A stretch of DNA of 64,000 nt from Leptospira jelokensis (GTDB lineage Bacteria > Spirochaetota > Leptospiria > Leptospirales > Leptospiraceae), in assembly GCF_004769635.1 (NCBI RefSeq), contig NZ_RQGH01000007.1:62001-126000 (forward strand), given 5' to 3'. Shown one piece after another: positions 43,715 through 53,321 of this stretch (within the stretch, counting starts at the first letter, position 1; each line of letters begins with the position of its first letter). A program made the position numbers and the translations under genes. The notes beneath the pieces were generated by a model, which saw nothing but the letters and a program-made list of their open reading frames with translations, had not been told where the DNA came from and ran no database searches.

Positions 43715-46457
43715 CTTCTGGAAACTTCATGGATTTAAGTTCGTGAGAAAAAGGCAATTCTTGCAGTTTTTGAACCACATTAAGATACAAATCTTTTGCC
43801 GAGACCACCATCAAAGAATTTGGTGAGGTTTCGATGAGTCGGTCTTTACTTTCTAAATAGGTTTGGATGGAATCTAAAAAGTGTTTTTTACTTCGTTCCC
43901 ACTCTGGTGAAGGGTGGTATTCTGGCCAATGGATTCGCAAAACCGAGGCAGAACGTTTTCCACCAAATGTGGCTTGCATAAAGGAACGGATCATCCAAGA
44001 CAAACTATCTTTTAAAAATTCTGGTTTTCGTTCTTCTTTTTCAACCAACACATGTAATGCTGGGATCACTTGTTTTAATTTTTCCTGGATCATCCTTTTA
44101 TGGGATTCTAAAAATTTACTCCTCTCTTCTTTAGTCAAAAGTACGAGGAAAATTCCTGGAAAACCAAGTGTTTCCATATGAAATGCAATGATTGTTTCAG
44201 TTTGTAATAAGATTTCCCAAGAAAATTTTTTGGCAATGAATCTGTCCAAACGAACGGATTCATCTACTTCCAAAGAAGCAAATCCATGTTCATCAAATTG
44301 TAAATAGGGATCGTGGTGTAAAAAAATGAGATTGGAACGAGTATTGTAATCAAGTCCAGAAGAGATTTGGTTATGGAAAGAACCTAGTGAATCATTAAGA
44401 AATAAATAAGAAAAACGAGGAGAACCCAATCTAGAAATGAAATTTTTTGTGTAACCAACGATACCATCATACGATATTTCATTTTCTCTGTAAATTTTAT
44501 CGAGCAAACTGTATTCAAATCGTTTCTCTTCTGGGATTGAAGTGAAAATATTTTCTGGCACCGCTTGTTTGTTAGCCGGCTTCTCTCCATCCCTTTTGGT
44601 AACAGTGGAAACTAATTTTTCTAATTCAGGATTAAAAATGGTTTCTCGTTTCTTTTGGACTGCATCCAAAATGGCGACTCGTTTCCAAGTGGCGGGAGGT
44701 AAAATTTTAAAACTCGTTTTTTTCACAGGAATTTGATTCTTTATAAGGGGTTCTATTTTAGTTTCAATTCCTTCTTTGGGCAACTCTAAATTTTTTAATA
44801 CAACTTCTGGTTCGTGTTTCTCCCAAGGAACCAAAGGGGATTCCCCTAACATACTGGTAGGCACCCATTTCCGTTTGAGTTGGACCCAAAACACAAAGAA
44901 GACCCAAGGTAAGATAAAACATAATCCAAAACTTAAAAGATAAGGAGGAAATGCCGAATAACGATAAACAGTTAAACCAGCAAGTTTTCCTGGTTTCCCT
45001 TTTTCTTTTTCCAACGAATAAGAATGAAACTTGTGGTGTAAAAATCCTACAGACTCTTTATTCGCATCCGTATGCCGTAATTTTGTTAGATGGGCTTCAT
45101 TCCAGTGCCTCGGATTAAACAACACTTGTTCTTTACTTTTATTGTCCGAAAGTTTTGTTGCTACATATGGAAAATAAAATTCATCCTTATCCTTTTCTTT
45201 TTTCGCATATAATAAATTTGGATTGATGACGGTGAGTAAAATGGTATCAAACTCTAAATTTGAATTTTGGATCGGAATGAGATAGACCAAATCCAATTCG
45301 GATTCAATCAAAACAGATTTTGGATTTTCTTTCATTTTCTCTAAGATATTGAATATCTCAGTTCCAAATCGATTTTGAAGAGTTTGATTGGACAATCCAC
45401 TTTTCCATTCGTAAATTTCTGTTACCAATGCTTCATCGAGTGTAAGTCCATTGTCGTTTTTATCGTAAGTAGCCTTCAGATTCTTTTCCAAACCATTTAA
45501 ATTCTCTTCGATTTGGTTCAATCTATGGTTTGTCCAAGGTTGGTAATAACGATAATCAGGGAAGAGTTCCCATGATTTTTGGTAAAAGAAAAGTAAAAGT
45601 ACATAAACAATGATAGGAAATACAATCCTTCGTTTGAAATGGAATCCATCATGGTGAAAGATCATCCAAACAAATCGAATGTAAAAAAGTCCCGTGAATG
45701 TAAAAAGAAAGAGTAAAAAACAACCAAATCGAATTTCTTCTATTTCTGAATCCGTTTGTTGTAAAAGGTAAATGGAAAATCGGTCTTTGGTTTCCAATTG
45801 TAATTTGGAAAACTCGCCATCCAATTGCCAAGTCAGTTCACTCCCTTCTTTACCTTGAAAGAACTGAAGTAACTCACTACTTTCACGGTCACCCGATAAA
45901 ATGGAATCATCATTGGTATAAATGATTTTTTGTAAATTCGGTTGGAAGACCCAGTACAGATACCCATATTCCAAATTAGGATTTAGTATCGAACTTCTAG
46001 TGTGATCATATTTGGGAAATATCACAAAAAACTTTCCCGTGAGATCTCTGTAGACAAAATCTCCATTTGCCAATGCCTTCACTTTACCTGCAAGAAGTCC
46101 AGAAGGGTCTTGTCTCAGTTCTTCGTGAAACACTTCCGCTTTTTCACTTGTACTATGGATGAGCCTGAGGGAATCATCATATAATTTTACAAAATCCAAA
46201 TGGAGTGTCTTTTGGATTTGGTTTGCGACTTGGTCAGCACGGAAAGGTAAAGCAGAATTCCGTAAAAAAAATTCGATTGTATTCAAATACTCTTTTGTTC
46301 TGTTTTCATCGTATCGTTCTAATGCGGTGATGAGGTTGGCTTTTCGTTTTTGTGGCCGAATCCATTTGAAGTAACTGAACAAAACAAAGGTGACAAGTAA
46401 CGAAACGGAAATGAGACCAAAAAGAATAGACAGGTTTCCGAAATTTCGTTTCATCAT
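43686..46457 (-). CDS. Large membrane protein, sensor-like with degenerate C-terminal domains
   Basis: About 923 residues from ATG 46457 (a second ATG is adjacent; the frame is open to a TTG at 46484). N-terminal membrane helix, about 200 extracytoplasmic residues with a Cache-like look, two further helices (LFLFTFTGLFYIRF; FPIIVYVLLLFFY), a second extracytoplasmic region, and a final pair ending WVFFVFWVQLKRKW (near 525). The cytoplasmic C-terminal part contains an arrangement of alpha and beta elements (SRFSYLFL, SWEILLQTETIIAFHM) compatible with GAF, and the last 90 residues recall a GGDEF-type fold without GGDEF. No conserved enzymatic motif. First gene of the chain to TPR-RHH-PIN. Confidence 0.6.
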   Translation of the reverse strand: MMKRNFGNLSILFGLISVSLLVTFVLFSYFKWIRPQKRKANLITALERYDENRTKEYLNTIEFFLRNSALPFRADQVANQIQKTLHLDFVKLYDDSLRLIHSTSEKAEVFHEELRQDPSGLLAGKVKALANGDFVYRDLTGKFFVIFPKYDHTRSSILNPNLEYGYLYWVFQPNLQKIIYTNDDSILSGDRESSELLQFFQGKEGSELTWQLDGEFSKLQLETKDRFSIYLLQQTDSEIEEIRFGCFLLFLFTFTGLFYIRFVWMIFHHDGFHFKRRIVFPIIVYVLLLFFYQKSWELFPDYRYYQPWTNHRLNQIEENLNGLEKNLKATYDKNDNGLTLDEALVTEIYEWKSGLSNQTLQNRFGTEIFNILEKMKENPKSVLIESELDLVYLIPIQNSNLEFDTILLTVINPNLLYAKKEKDKDEFYFPYVATKLSDNKSKEQVLFNPRHWNEAHLTKLRHTDANKESVGFLHHKFHSYSLEKEKGKPGKLAGLTVYRYSAFPPYLLSFGLCFILPWVFFVFWVQLKRKWVPTSMLGESPLVPWEKHEPEVVLKNLELPKEGIETKIEPLIKNQIPVKKTSFKILPPATWKRVAILDAVQKKRETIFNPELEKLVSTVTKRDGEKPANKQAVPENIFTSIPEEKRFEYSLLDKIYRENEISYDGIVGYTKNFISRLGSPRFSYLFLNDSLGSFHNQISSGLDYNTRSNLIFLHHDPYLQFDEHGFASLEVDESVRLDRFIAKKFSWEILLQTETIIAFHMETLGFPGIFLVLLTKEERSKFLESHKRMIQEKLKQVIPALHVLVEKEERKPEFLKDSLSWMIRSFMQATFGGKRSASVLRIHWPEYHPSPEWERSKKHFLDSIQTYLESKDRLIETSPNSLMVVSAKDLYLNVVQKLQELPFSHELKSMKFPEDGQNYYLYF

Positions 46458-46508
46458 TCTTATTATCGGGTTGGCATAAGGCAAAAACCAATCGGTCTAA
46501 GGAAAGGA

Positions 46509-47483
46509 ATGATTTTTTATGTATTTTTGGACGGGGTTGGGATCACAAATTATGACCCAAACACCAATCCCTTTAGCCGGTTTGCGAAAGGATTTTTAGC
46601 ACCCCTTGGAGGGATTTCTAAAAATGATTTGGACCTACCCATTCCTGCCACAAACATCCATTACCTAAAAACGGATGCTCATATGGGGGTTCCTGGACTC
46701 CCCCAATCCGCCACTGGACAAACAGCACTTTGGACTGGAATCCCTGGACCAAAAGTTCTCGGACGTCATGTCAGTGGATTTCCCACCATTACCTTACGAA
46801 AGATCATCGCCAAGTATTCGATGATCAAAGTATTAAATGAAAATGGGATTCTAAGTGATTTTTTAAACTGTTTTTCCCCACCTTACTTAAAACATGTGGA
46901 AGAAAAACCAAAACTGGTTTCCGCCTCCACCCTAGTGCAATTGGCAAGTGGTAGGCCTCTCAAAAATTTTGAAGACCTACGTTCGGAACGAGGTCTGTAT
47001 ATGGACCTAACCCATGAAATCATGGGAACTCTAGGGATTGACATGTTAAAGGATGGGGATCCATTACTTGAAAAAAGAGATCCATATCTCCTCGGCACCA
47101 AGTGTTTTCAAAGATTTTCCCATTACCAACTCACTTTGTATGAATACTTTTTAACTGATAAAGTAGGTCATGCCATGGATTGGGAGAAAGCAGAAAAAGT
47201 AATTCATAACTTAGAGTTATTTTTTAAAGGGCTTTTAACAACTATGGATCCTAAAAAGGATTTACTCATTGTTTCCAGTGATCATGGGAATATGGAAGAC
47301 CTAAGCCAAAAGAATCATACAGAAAACCCGGCGGCCACCATCCTGTATGGAAAGGATGCTGACCGCTTCGCAGAAAATATACACTCGTTAGCTGATATTG
47401 TACCGGAAGTTTATAAAACTTTTGGGTTAGAACAAGCTCTACACAATACCCACACGAATGAGTTTCTAGTGGAAACCAACTAA
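46509..47483 (+). CDS. Alkaline-phosphatase-superfamily metalloenzyme
   Basis: 324 residues. Motifs are DGVG at the N-terminus (first metal Asp), PQSATGQTALWTG (about residue 72-85, the nucleophile region), DKVGHAMD (metal Asp and His), SSDHGNMED (second D-H) and NHTENPA (final His). This is the order in the phosphopentomutase/iPGM/alkaline phosphatase superfamily. Substrate unknown. No signal peptide, so it is cytosolic. Divergent from the sensor gene; its 3' end overlaps the convergent TPR gene by 4 bases. Confidence 0.88.
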   Translation: MIFYVFLDGVGITNYDPNTNPFSRFAKGFLAPLGGISKNDLDLPIPATNIHYLKTDAHMGVPGLPQSATGQTALWTGIPGPKVLGRHVSGFPTITLRKIIAKYSMIKVLNENGILSDFLNCFSPPYLKHVEEKPKLVSASTLVQLASGRPLKNFEDLRSERGLYMDLTHEIMGTLGIDMLKDGDPLLEKRDPYLLGTKCFQRFSHYQLTLYEYFLTDKVGHAMDWEKAEKVIHNLELFFKGLLTTMDPKKDLLIVSSDHGNMEDLSQKNHTENPAATILYGKDADRFAENIHSLADIVPEVYKTFGLEQALHNTHTNEFLVETN

Positions 47484-48649
47484 AATTCTAAATCACTTCC
47501 CGAATCTGGTTTTTGTGAAAACGAATTCGGTTTGTTAGGATTAGAATCCGACGATACATCAGAATCCTCTAAATCATTGTGGTCAGTGAACTGATCTAGA
47601 GATTCTTTTTTCCATGCAATCGCCTTGTCGGTAATCTGGTTTTTAGGGTATTTATCTACAATTGTCTGGAATATACCTGCTGCTTTTTCAAATTTACCTT
47701 GTCTGAAATAAATGGTGCCTTTTTTATAAAGTGATGCTTGGTCAAGCGTATAATCGCTGTTATTCAAAACTTTATTTATGTAAGTAAGTGACTCTGTTTG
47801 TTTTCCTAATGCATCATATGCAAGCGCAATGTAATACAATGCTTCTTCTTCTTTTTTAGGAGAAGGATTTACCGATAAAGATTTTTGAAATAGTTCAATG
47901 GACTTAAAGTATTGTTTTTTTGTATAACTTTCTTTTGCGTCTTTGAATACAGAGTCCTTGTATTCTCCCACTACTTTTTCATCAGCTCCCGCGAGTCCAT
48001 CTTGCGTTTCAATGTACTCATCAAAGACATCAAAGGATGCCCAGTCCTTACCTAGTTTTCGTAACGACCTACCCCATCCAATCCTAGATTCTGTATGGTT
48101 TGGATCTTCTTGTAAGGCCAATACATAATTTTTACGTGCAGTTTCATACTGACCAATTTTATAATAATGATCCCCTAAAGCCATAAAAGACTTCGATCTG
48201 AGTTTGTTATCCGAACTTGATTGTAAAACCGTCTCTAAATGTGCCTTACCTTCTGCTTCGTTTCCGATTTTTAAAAGTAAGTTACCTAGAGAATAACTGA
48301 GTTTGTCTTTTTCTTCCGGTTTCCAGTTAGAATTTTTCTTTAGGTCTTTGTAAATATCGAGTGCAGGATAAAAATCGGAGTTTTTTTCAAGTGCTCTTGC
48401 TTGGTTGTATTTAATTTGGAACTCGTATTTTTCCAAACCACGTTTCCCAGCCAATTCAGAAAAGATGGCAATCGCTTTTTCTTTGCTATGTGGATTGGTT
48501 TGTTTTAAATACTCTTCCCCTTCTGCAATTTTTTCAAGTACCAATTGGGACTGGTCTTCTTTTGCAGAAATATTGGTTTGGTAATAAGCAGTGGAGAGGC
48601 CTGCAACAATGAATAACAAACCTGCTAAGGAAACGATCACTCGACTCAT
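47480..48649 (-). CDS. Membrane-anchored TPR protein
   Basis: 389 residues. An N-terminal hydrophobic segment (VIVSLAGLLFIVAGLSTAYY) without clear cleavage is followed by about 7 TPR units (residues 40-345; for example DNKLRSKSFMALGDHYYKIGQYETARKNY). The C-terminal 45 residues are Ser/Asp/Asn-rich and likely disordered. It overlaps the upstream Fn3-like gene by four bases (ATGA). Confidence 0.85.
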   Translation of the reverse strand: MSRVIVSLAGLLFIVAGLSTAYYQTNISAKEDQSQLVLEKIAEGEEYLKQTNPHSKEKAIAIFSELAGKRGLEKYEFQIKYNQARALEKNSDFYPALDIYKDLKKNSNWKPEEKDKLSYSLGNLLLKIGNEAEGKAHLETVLQSSSDNKLRSKSFMALGDHYYKIGQYETARKNYVLALQEDPNHTESRIGWGRSLRKLGKDWASFDVFDEYIETQDGLAGADEKVVGEYKDSVFKDAKESYTKKQYFKSIELFQKSLSVNPSPKKEEEALYYIALAYDALGKQTESLTYINKVLNNSDYTLDQASLYKKGTIYFRQGKFEKAAGIFQTIVDKYPKNQITDKAIAWKKESLDQFTDHNDLEDSDVSSDSNPNKPNSFSQKPDSGSDLEF

Positions 48650-50331
48650 ATAGTACCTCTACCCACTTGATTTAGGGTTTGATTCGTCCAAAATTCAACT
48701 CTTGATGGAGAATAGGATTTGGTTTCCTTTTTCAAAAAACATTTTAAGGCTTTTTTTGTGTCACCAGTTTTTAAGGCACTGACACCTAAGAAAAACATAG
48801 CCTTACCTCTTAAGTATGAATTAGATTCATATTTCAAATATTCTTCTAATCGATAAACTGCTGTTTCGAATTTTTTTTGGATCACCGTTTCTTTGATGAT
48901 ACGGTTGAGTTCCGTTTGCCCCAAATCATAGGTCACTGTGGCCGAATGTTCTTCTTTGAAATCGTTCGTTGGTTCTATGTTTTCTTTTGGAGGGGCAATT
49001 TCTGTTGGAGTCACCACATGTTCATTTTTATAAATTTCTGGTTTCTCTGGTTCTTTTTGTGGTTTTGATTCCGCTACAATATTTGTTTCTTCTTTGGGAA
49101 GATTATCTTTTGTAAAATCATATTTAAAATAAGAAACATTTTCCTTTAGATTATAATCTTCTGGCACTGAGCTCGATTTAGCAGTCACACCAAAATAGAG
49201 TTCATCAATTTCTTTAAGTTCTTTTATAAAAAAATTTGTTTTAGGATGCACAACCGTTGCAACCTTGACCACTGTACCTTGGTTAAATGAAGAAGCCCCT
49301 TGGTTTAAAGGTTTGATGGATGCATATAATGAATATATTGTTGTTTCATCGGCATCTTCAGGACTTAACCAACTGATCACAGCACCTTTCCCAACCCTTT
49401 CGTAACCTAATCCACGAACATGTAAGGCACCTGACAAACTTGTGGTGGGTTCATTCGATGCAACTTCTGGATTTTGTTTTTTCGGAGTTTCTTCTACTAT
49501 GACTTCTGCATTGGCTTTGTCAGACTGTTTGATATAAAAGACTCGTAATGTCGATTTTTTGTCTTCTAAGGGCAGGGTCTCTTCCCCACCCAATTGTTTT
49601 ACAGAAACACCATAATACAAGGTTTGGGATTTACTTAAGTCTTGGTCTAAAAAAGTGACCGTAGGATGAGTGAGTTCCGACAACTTTTCTGCCTTTTGCA
49701 TGAGTGGCAAACTGGTCAATGGTGAATTGGACCTGTACACTGTGTAAATGGTCCTACCAGCAGTGGCGCCCGCTGGAGGTGTCCAATTCAATCGGATGAA
49801 TCGCTTTTCAATGTTCGCTGTGATGCCTGAGACCCCACCCACCATGGATTGGATACTTGTATCTTCCGGGAAGGCAGGGAAATCTGGATTTTGTCCTACC
49901 ACAGGTGTTCCATTTTCTTCTGCGATGGTCACAGGAATGATTGTGTAGTTTTGGTTCGCAAACATTTTCACTTCGCGCCTACGAACATCTGTTACCATGA
50001 CAATCGCATAATAATACGTACCTGGTTTTAAATTATAATCAAAGTAAACACGGGTGGCATTTGGACCAGAAGCTTTGTAACGACCAAGGGAATCTGCAAT
50101 GTAAAGTTTGTCTGGGCTATCAATCATCACATTGGATCTGGCAACAATGATTTCGCCATCTTGTTTTGGAGGGTCCCAATCAATGCGAATGGATTTTTTA
50201 TCAGGCAGAATGCTCGCATGAATCGCTTTTGCAATCGTAGGATACCGACTTTCCTCAAATCCGGAGTCTGCCCATACCGGGAATTGAGAGAATAGCAGTA
50301 CAACCGTCCAGAGGTGAATCGAGAACTTCAT
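48646..50331 (-). CDS. Exported protein with Fn3-like repeats
   Basis: 561 residues with signal peptide (FSIHLWTVVLLFSQFPVWA). Three repeats of about 100 residues have the pattern of fibronectin type III domains: IRIDWDPPKQDGEIIVARS, FIRLNWTPPAGATAGRTIYTVYRS and KGAVISWLSPEDADETTIYSLYAS, each followed by a YYGVSV/YYAIVM-type strand. A charged linker (400-460) precedes a helical C-terminal domain with a short TPR-like pair (YLRGKAMFFLGVSALKTGDTKKALKCFLKK). Probably a periplasmic or outer-membrane protein paired with the TPR protein that follows. Confidence 0.8.
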   Translation of the reverse strand: MKFSIHLWTVVLLFSQFPVWADSGFEESRYPTIAKAIHASILPDKKSIRIDWDPPKQDGEIIVARSNVMIDSPDKLYIADSLGRYKASGPNATRVYFDYNLKPGTYYYAIVMVTDVRRREVKMFANQNYTIIPVTIAEENGTPVVGQNPDFPAFPEDTSIQSMVGGVSGITANIEKRFIRLNWTPPAGATAGRTIYTVYRSNSPLTSLPLMQKAEKLSELTHPTVTFLDQDLSKSQTLYYGVSVKQLGGEETLPLEDKKSTLRVFYIKQSDKANAEVIVEETPKKQNPEVASNEPTTSLSGALHVRGLGYERVGKGAVISWLSPEDADETTIYSLYASIKPLNQGASSFNQGTVVKVATVVHPKTNFFIKELKEIDELYFGVTAKSSSVPEDYNLKENVSYFKYDFTKDNLPKEETNIVAESKPQKEPEKPEIYKNEHVVTPTEIAPPKENIEPTNDFKEEHSATVTYDLGQTELNRIIKETVIQKKFETAVYRLEEYLKYESNSYLRGKAMFFLGVSALKTGDTKKALKCFLKKETKSYSPSRVEFWTNQTLNQVGRGTI

Positions 50332-50411
50332 ACTTAGATTTTCGGTGGAACTCTAGCTCGAATTGAATTTTTCGTTTGTACTTTCCCCTCTTTTCTGGAA
50401 GAATTGTCATT

Positions 50412-51071
50412 ATGTCCGAAACGGAATACTACCGTTCCCAAACCTACCAAGAATACCTGCTTTCGAGCCACCGCAGAGATGTATGCCCTCCTGAGGATGT
50501 GTATGCATTTTTCAACTGGAAGGGACTCACGAATTTAGTCGATTTTGGAAGTGGACTCGGATTTTATTTCCAAGAGTTTCGGAAGTGGTTCCCCCATGTT
50601 TGGGTATGGGCCGCGGAATGCCAACAAGACATCATCGATAAAATCTTACGCCGTAAGCTCATGGAGGGAATTGAACAACTCACTCCTTTTTATATGGACC
50701 AATCCGACCACCCACTCCTTCCGGAATGGGTTCCCGTTCCAGAAATCATTTTTGCATCGCTTTCACTTTCCACCTTTCCAAACCCAGGCCTTGCGATGGA
50801 TGGACTCATCCGTTCGATGAAAGCTGGGGGGAGACTCTTTATCATTGATTGGTCGAAAACAGAATCTGGTTTTGGTCCGAAAATCAATGAAAAGATTTCT
50901 ATGGATAAAATGAAATTCCTTGCCGAAGAATACAAACTCGAAGTCACAAAATCCGGACGGATTTCGGAACATTTTTATGGTTTGGAAGTAAGAGCCAGTT
51001 CCAATTTCATTTATGGGTATTATGATTTAAAAGAAGAAGAAGACGAAGACTCAGCAGTCTTCAAATTATAA
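50412..51071 (+). CDS. SAM-dependent methyltransferase, class I
   Basis: 219 residues from ATG 50412; the frame is open upstream to a TTG. The glycine-rich SAM motif is VDFGSGLGFYFQEFRKWFP (about 39-57), and the rest follows the Rossmann methyltransferase order with the motif WAAEC for the acidic loop and FASLSLSTFPNP as the catalytic-type motif IV region. The substrate cannot be assigned. The C-terminal tail is very acidic (KEEEDEDS). Confidence 0.82.
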   Translation: MSETEYYRSQTYQEYLLSSHRRDVCPPEDVYAFFNWKGLTNLVDFGSGLGFYFQEFRKWFPHVWVWAAECQQDIIDKILRRKLMEGIEQLTPFYMDQSDHPLLPEWVPVPEIIFASLSLSTFPNPGLAMDGLIRSMKAGGRLFIIDWSKTESGFGPKINEKISMDKMKFLAEEYKLEVTKSGRISEHFYGLEVRASSNFIYGYYDLKEEEDEDSAVFKL

Positions 51072-51150
51072 TTTCTTCTATTTGATAACCTAAATTACAC
51101 TATCACTCGTTTTTTTAGAACCAAACAGTAGTTCCATCACCTCCTTTGTT

Positions 51151-52434
51151 ATGTGGAGTGAGGAACAATCCAAAATCATTTTTAGCAATGATCCCATCAT
51201 CCAAGTGATTGCAGGAGCAGGCTCAGGAAAAACTGCGACAATGGTTGGACTTCTAGAAGAACGAGAAAAAAGAAAATCCATACCGCCGAACCGTACTTTG
51301 GTTGTTACATTTACAAAAAAAGCAACCAATGAATTTAAGGAACGATGCCATAAAAAAGGACTTTCCAAAGACTATCATATATCCACCTTTCATTCTTTTT
51401 GTTATGATTCTCTCAAACGATACGACTCATCAAAAAACTGGTTTCGTTATAAACTTTTAAGTGAATTCAAAAAATGGGAAATTACCAAAACCATTTTGTA
51501 TCCCTATCGATTTGAGATCGGTGGAATTCCATTTCCCATTTTAACCAAACAAAATGGACAACTACTTCGTTCGATTTCAGAAGCAATATACAGTGAATAC
51601 TTCCAAAGTTTTCGCAACTGGAAAGAAAATCATCATTACTTTGAATATGACGACCTAGTCAGTTTTTTTTTGGAGTTTTTAAAATCAGATGATTCGTGTG
51701 TTGCTAAGGAAAAATGGAAGTCTCTTATCATCGATGAATTCCAGGATACAGATGAAGTGCAACTTAAGGTCATCAAAGCAATGGACTTTGAATCCATAAC
51801 GGTTGTAGGAGATGATTGGCAAGCCATCTATGGGTTTCGCGGAGCCACTCCCGAACCATTTTTAAACTTTCCAAAACATTTCCCTTCCACCATTTCCTAT
51901 TTTCTATCAACTAACTACCGCTCAACCAAGATTCTCATCCAAAAAAGTTTACTCCCCATCAAACAAAACAAAAATCAAATCTCAAAACAAACAAAGTTTT
52001 ATCGCAAAAATAAAGGATCCTTCCAAGTCATTCGGATTCAAAAAAATGAAATGGAATTAGAATTGGTTTGGAAAAAAATCCAATCACTGGGCCCAGAACT
52101 TACCCTTCTCACAAGGAGTAATTTCAGAAAAAACGAATGGATCCAAGTTGGGGTTCCAAAATGGCAAGTGATGACCATCCATAGTGCCAAAGGATTGGAA
52201 TTCCCTACCGTGGTTGTTGACTTATGCCAAGGTTGGAGTGAAGACATAAATTCCATCGATTGGGAAGAAGAACGAAGGATCCTTTACGTTGCCTTATCTC
52301 GGGCCAAAGACAATTTGATTGTTCTCATCAATGCGGAATCAAAGCCGAAAAGCCTATGTGACAGGTTCAGTGAAGATTTTTCCCTTTGGAACAAGATTAG
52401 AAATCGTACTTTACGGTGGACTAGACTCTGGTGA
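51151..52434 (+). CDS. Compact UvrD/Rep-type helicase
   Basis: 427 residues with all SF1A helicase motifs: I AGAGSGKTATM (21-31), Ia TFTKKATNEF, II IIDEFQDTDEVQ, III VGDDWQAIYGFRGA, IV STNYRST, V MTIHSAKGLEFPTVVVD, VI ERRILYVALSRAKDNL. UvrD and Rep are 650-750 residues; motifs IV and V are only about 80 residues apart here, so the 2B subdomain is missing. A complete ATPase and translocase are likely, with a reduced DNA-contact surface. A tRNA gene follows 14 bases after the stop. Confidence 0.9.
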   Translation: MWSEEQSKIIFSNDPIIQVIAGAGSGKTATMVGLLEEREKRKSIPPNRTLVVTFTKKATNEFKERCHKKGLSKDYHISTFHSFCYDSLKRYDSSKNWFRYKLLSEFKKWEITKTILYPYRFEIGGIPFPILTKQNGQLLRSISEAIYSEYFQSFRNWKENHHYFEYDDLVSFFLEFLKSDDSCVAKEKWKSLIIDEFQDTDEVQLKVIKAMDFESITVVGDDWQAIYGFRGATPEPFLNFPKHFPSTISYFLSTNYRSTKILIQKSLLPIKQNKNQISKQTKFYRKNKGSFQVIRIQKNEMELELVWKKIQSLGPELTLLTRSNFRKNEWIQVGVPKWQVMTIHSAKGLEFPTVVVDLCQGWSEDINSIDWEEERRILYVALSRAKDNLIVLINAESKPKSLCDRFSEDFSLWNKIRNRTLRWTRLW

Positions 52435-52448
52435 AGTGGTTTTACCTT

Positions 52449-52522
<74 letters not shown>

Positions 52523-52640
52523 AGTGAATTCTTTTTTGTTTTGTTCTCTTCCTCAATCTTCATTTTTATTTCCTATTTTTCTCCCACCAAACAAAGTTTC
52601 GGCTTGCCTTTCCCATTCCATTCATTCTAATTCGAAAGCG

Positions 52641-53321
52641 ATGAAACCGAAGGTCCTATCCGAAGAATTTTTACTCGCGATTTACTTTTTTGTATTTAGC
52701 ATCCTATCAGGAATTGTTCTTTTTCATTCGCCGTATGAAGCAGGAGTGAAAATCGCTGGACTCACAGCCTTTTTCCATATTAGCTTTGTTGCTCTCTCTT
52801 TACTCCTGCATTGGCATACACCGTATCGCATTTGGAAATTTTTAGTTCCCCTTTCTATTTTTATGGTGTTTCCAGATTGGTTTTTATCTGCCGTCTTACA
52901 GATCTTAGTGTTTCCAGAAGATGGATTTGCCAAAATTGGGACTGTGTCTGGTTATATGGCAGGCCTTTGGGTCATCCCACTTTTTATCTCCGTTTATACT
53001 GGCATCAAATTGGAAGAGAGGTCAGTTTCCATCGTAGGCACTGTGATTTGGGTGGGAATCGTGAGTTTGGTAATCTTTGGAACATCGGAAGCTACCATGT
53101 GGATTTTTGGTTCCTGGTATGCACAAAATGTAAAGATGTGGGGCCATGTTGCCTTTTATGTTTTACTACCAGAAATGATCTTAGGAATCACAGCATACCT
53201 TGCTTACCAAGGTTTTTCCTATTCTTTTTATCCATTACAAGTTGCGATGGGTTTCTTAGTGATGGTCCTCTATATCGGCAATTTATCTTTCTTTTACTTA
53301 CTCATTGAAAAAATCCTTTAA
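52641..53321 (+). CDS. Multi-pass membrane protein of unknown function
   Basis: 226 residues from ATG 52641, preferred to an earlier ATG at 52524 because the first 39 residues of the longer form resemble no start of a membrane protein and would come directly after the tRNA. Seven hydrophobic segments can be counted, with a conserved-looking HWHTPYRIW, FPDWFLSAVLQ, GTSEATMWIFGSWYAQNV and WGHVAFYVLLPEM. I do not recognise the family. The 3' end overlaps the next gene by 17 bases. Confidence 0.75.
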   Translation: MKPKVLSEEFLLAIYFFVFSILSGIVLFHSPYEAGVKIAGLTAFFHISFVALSLLLHWHTPYRIWKFLVPLSIFMVFPDWFLSAVLQILVFPEDGFAKIGTVSGYMAGLWVIPLFISVYTGIKLEERSVSIVGTVIWVGIVSLVIFGTSEATMWIFGSWYAQNVKMWGHVAFYVLLPEMILGITAYLAYQGFSYSFYPLQVAMGFLVMVLYIGNLSFFYLLIEKIL

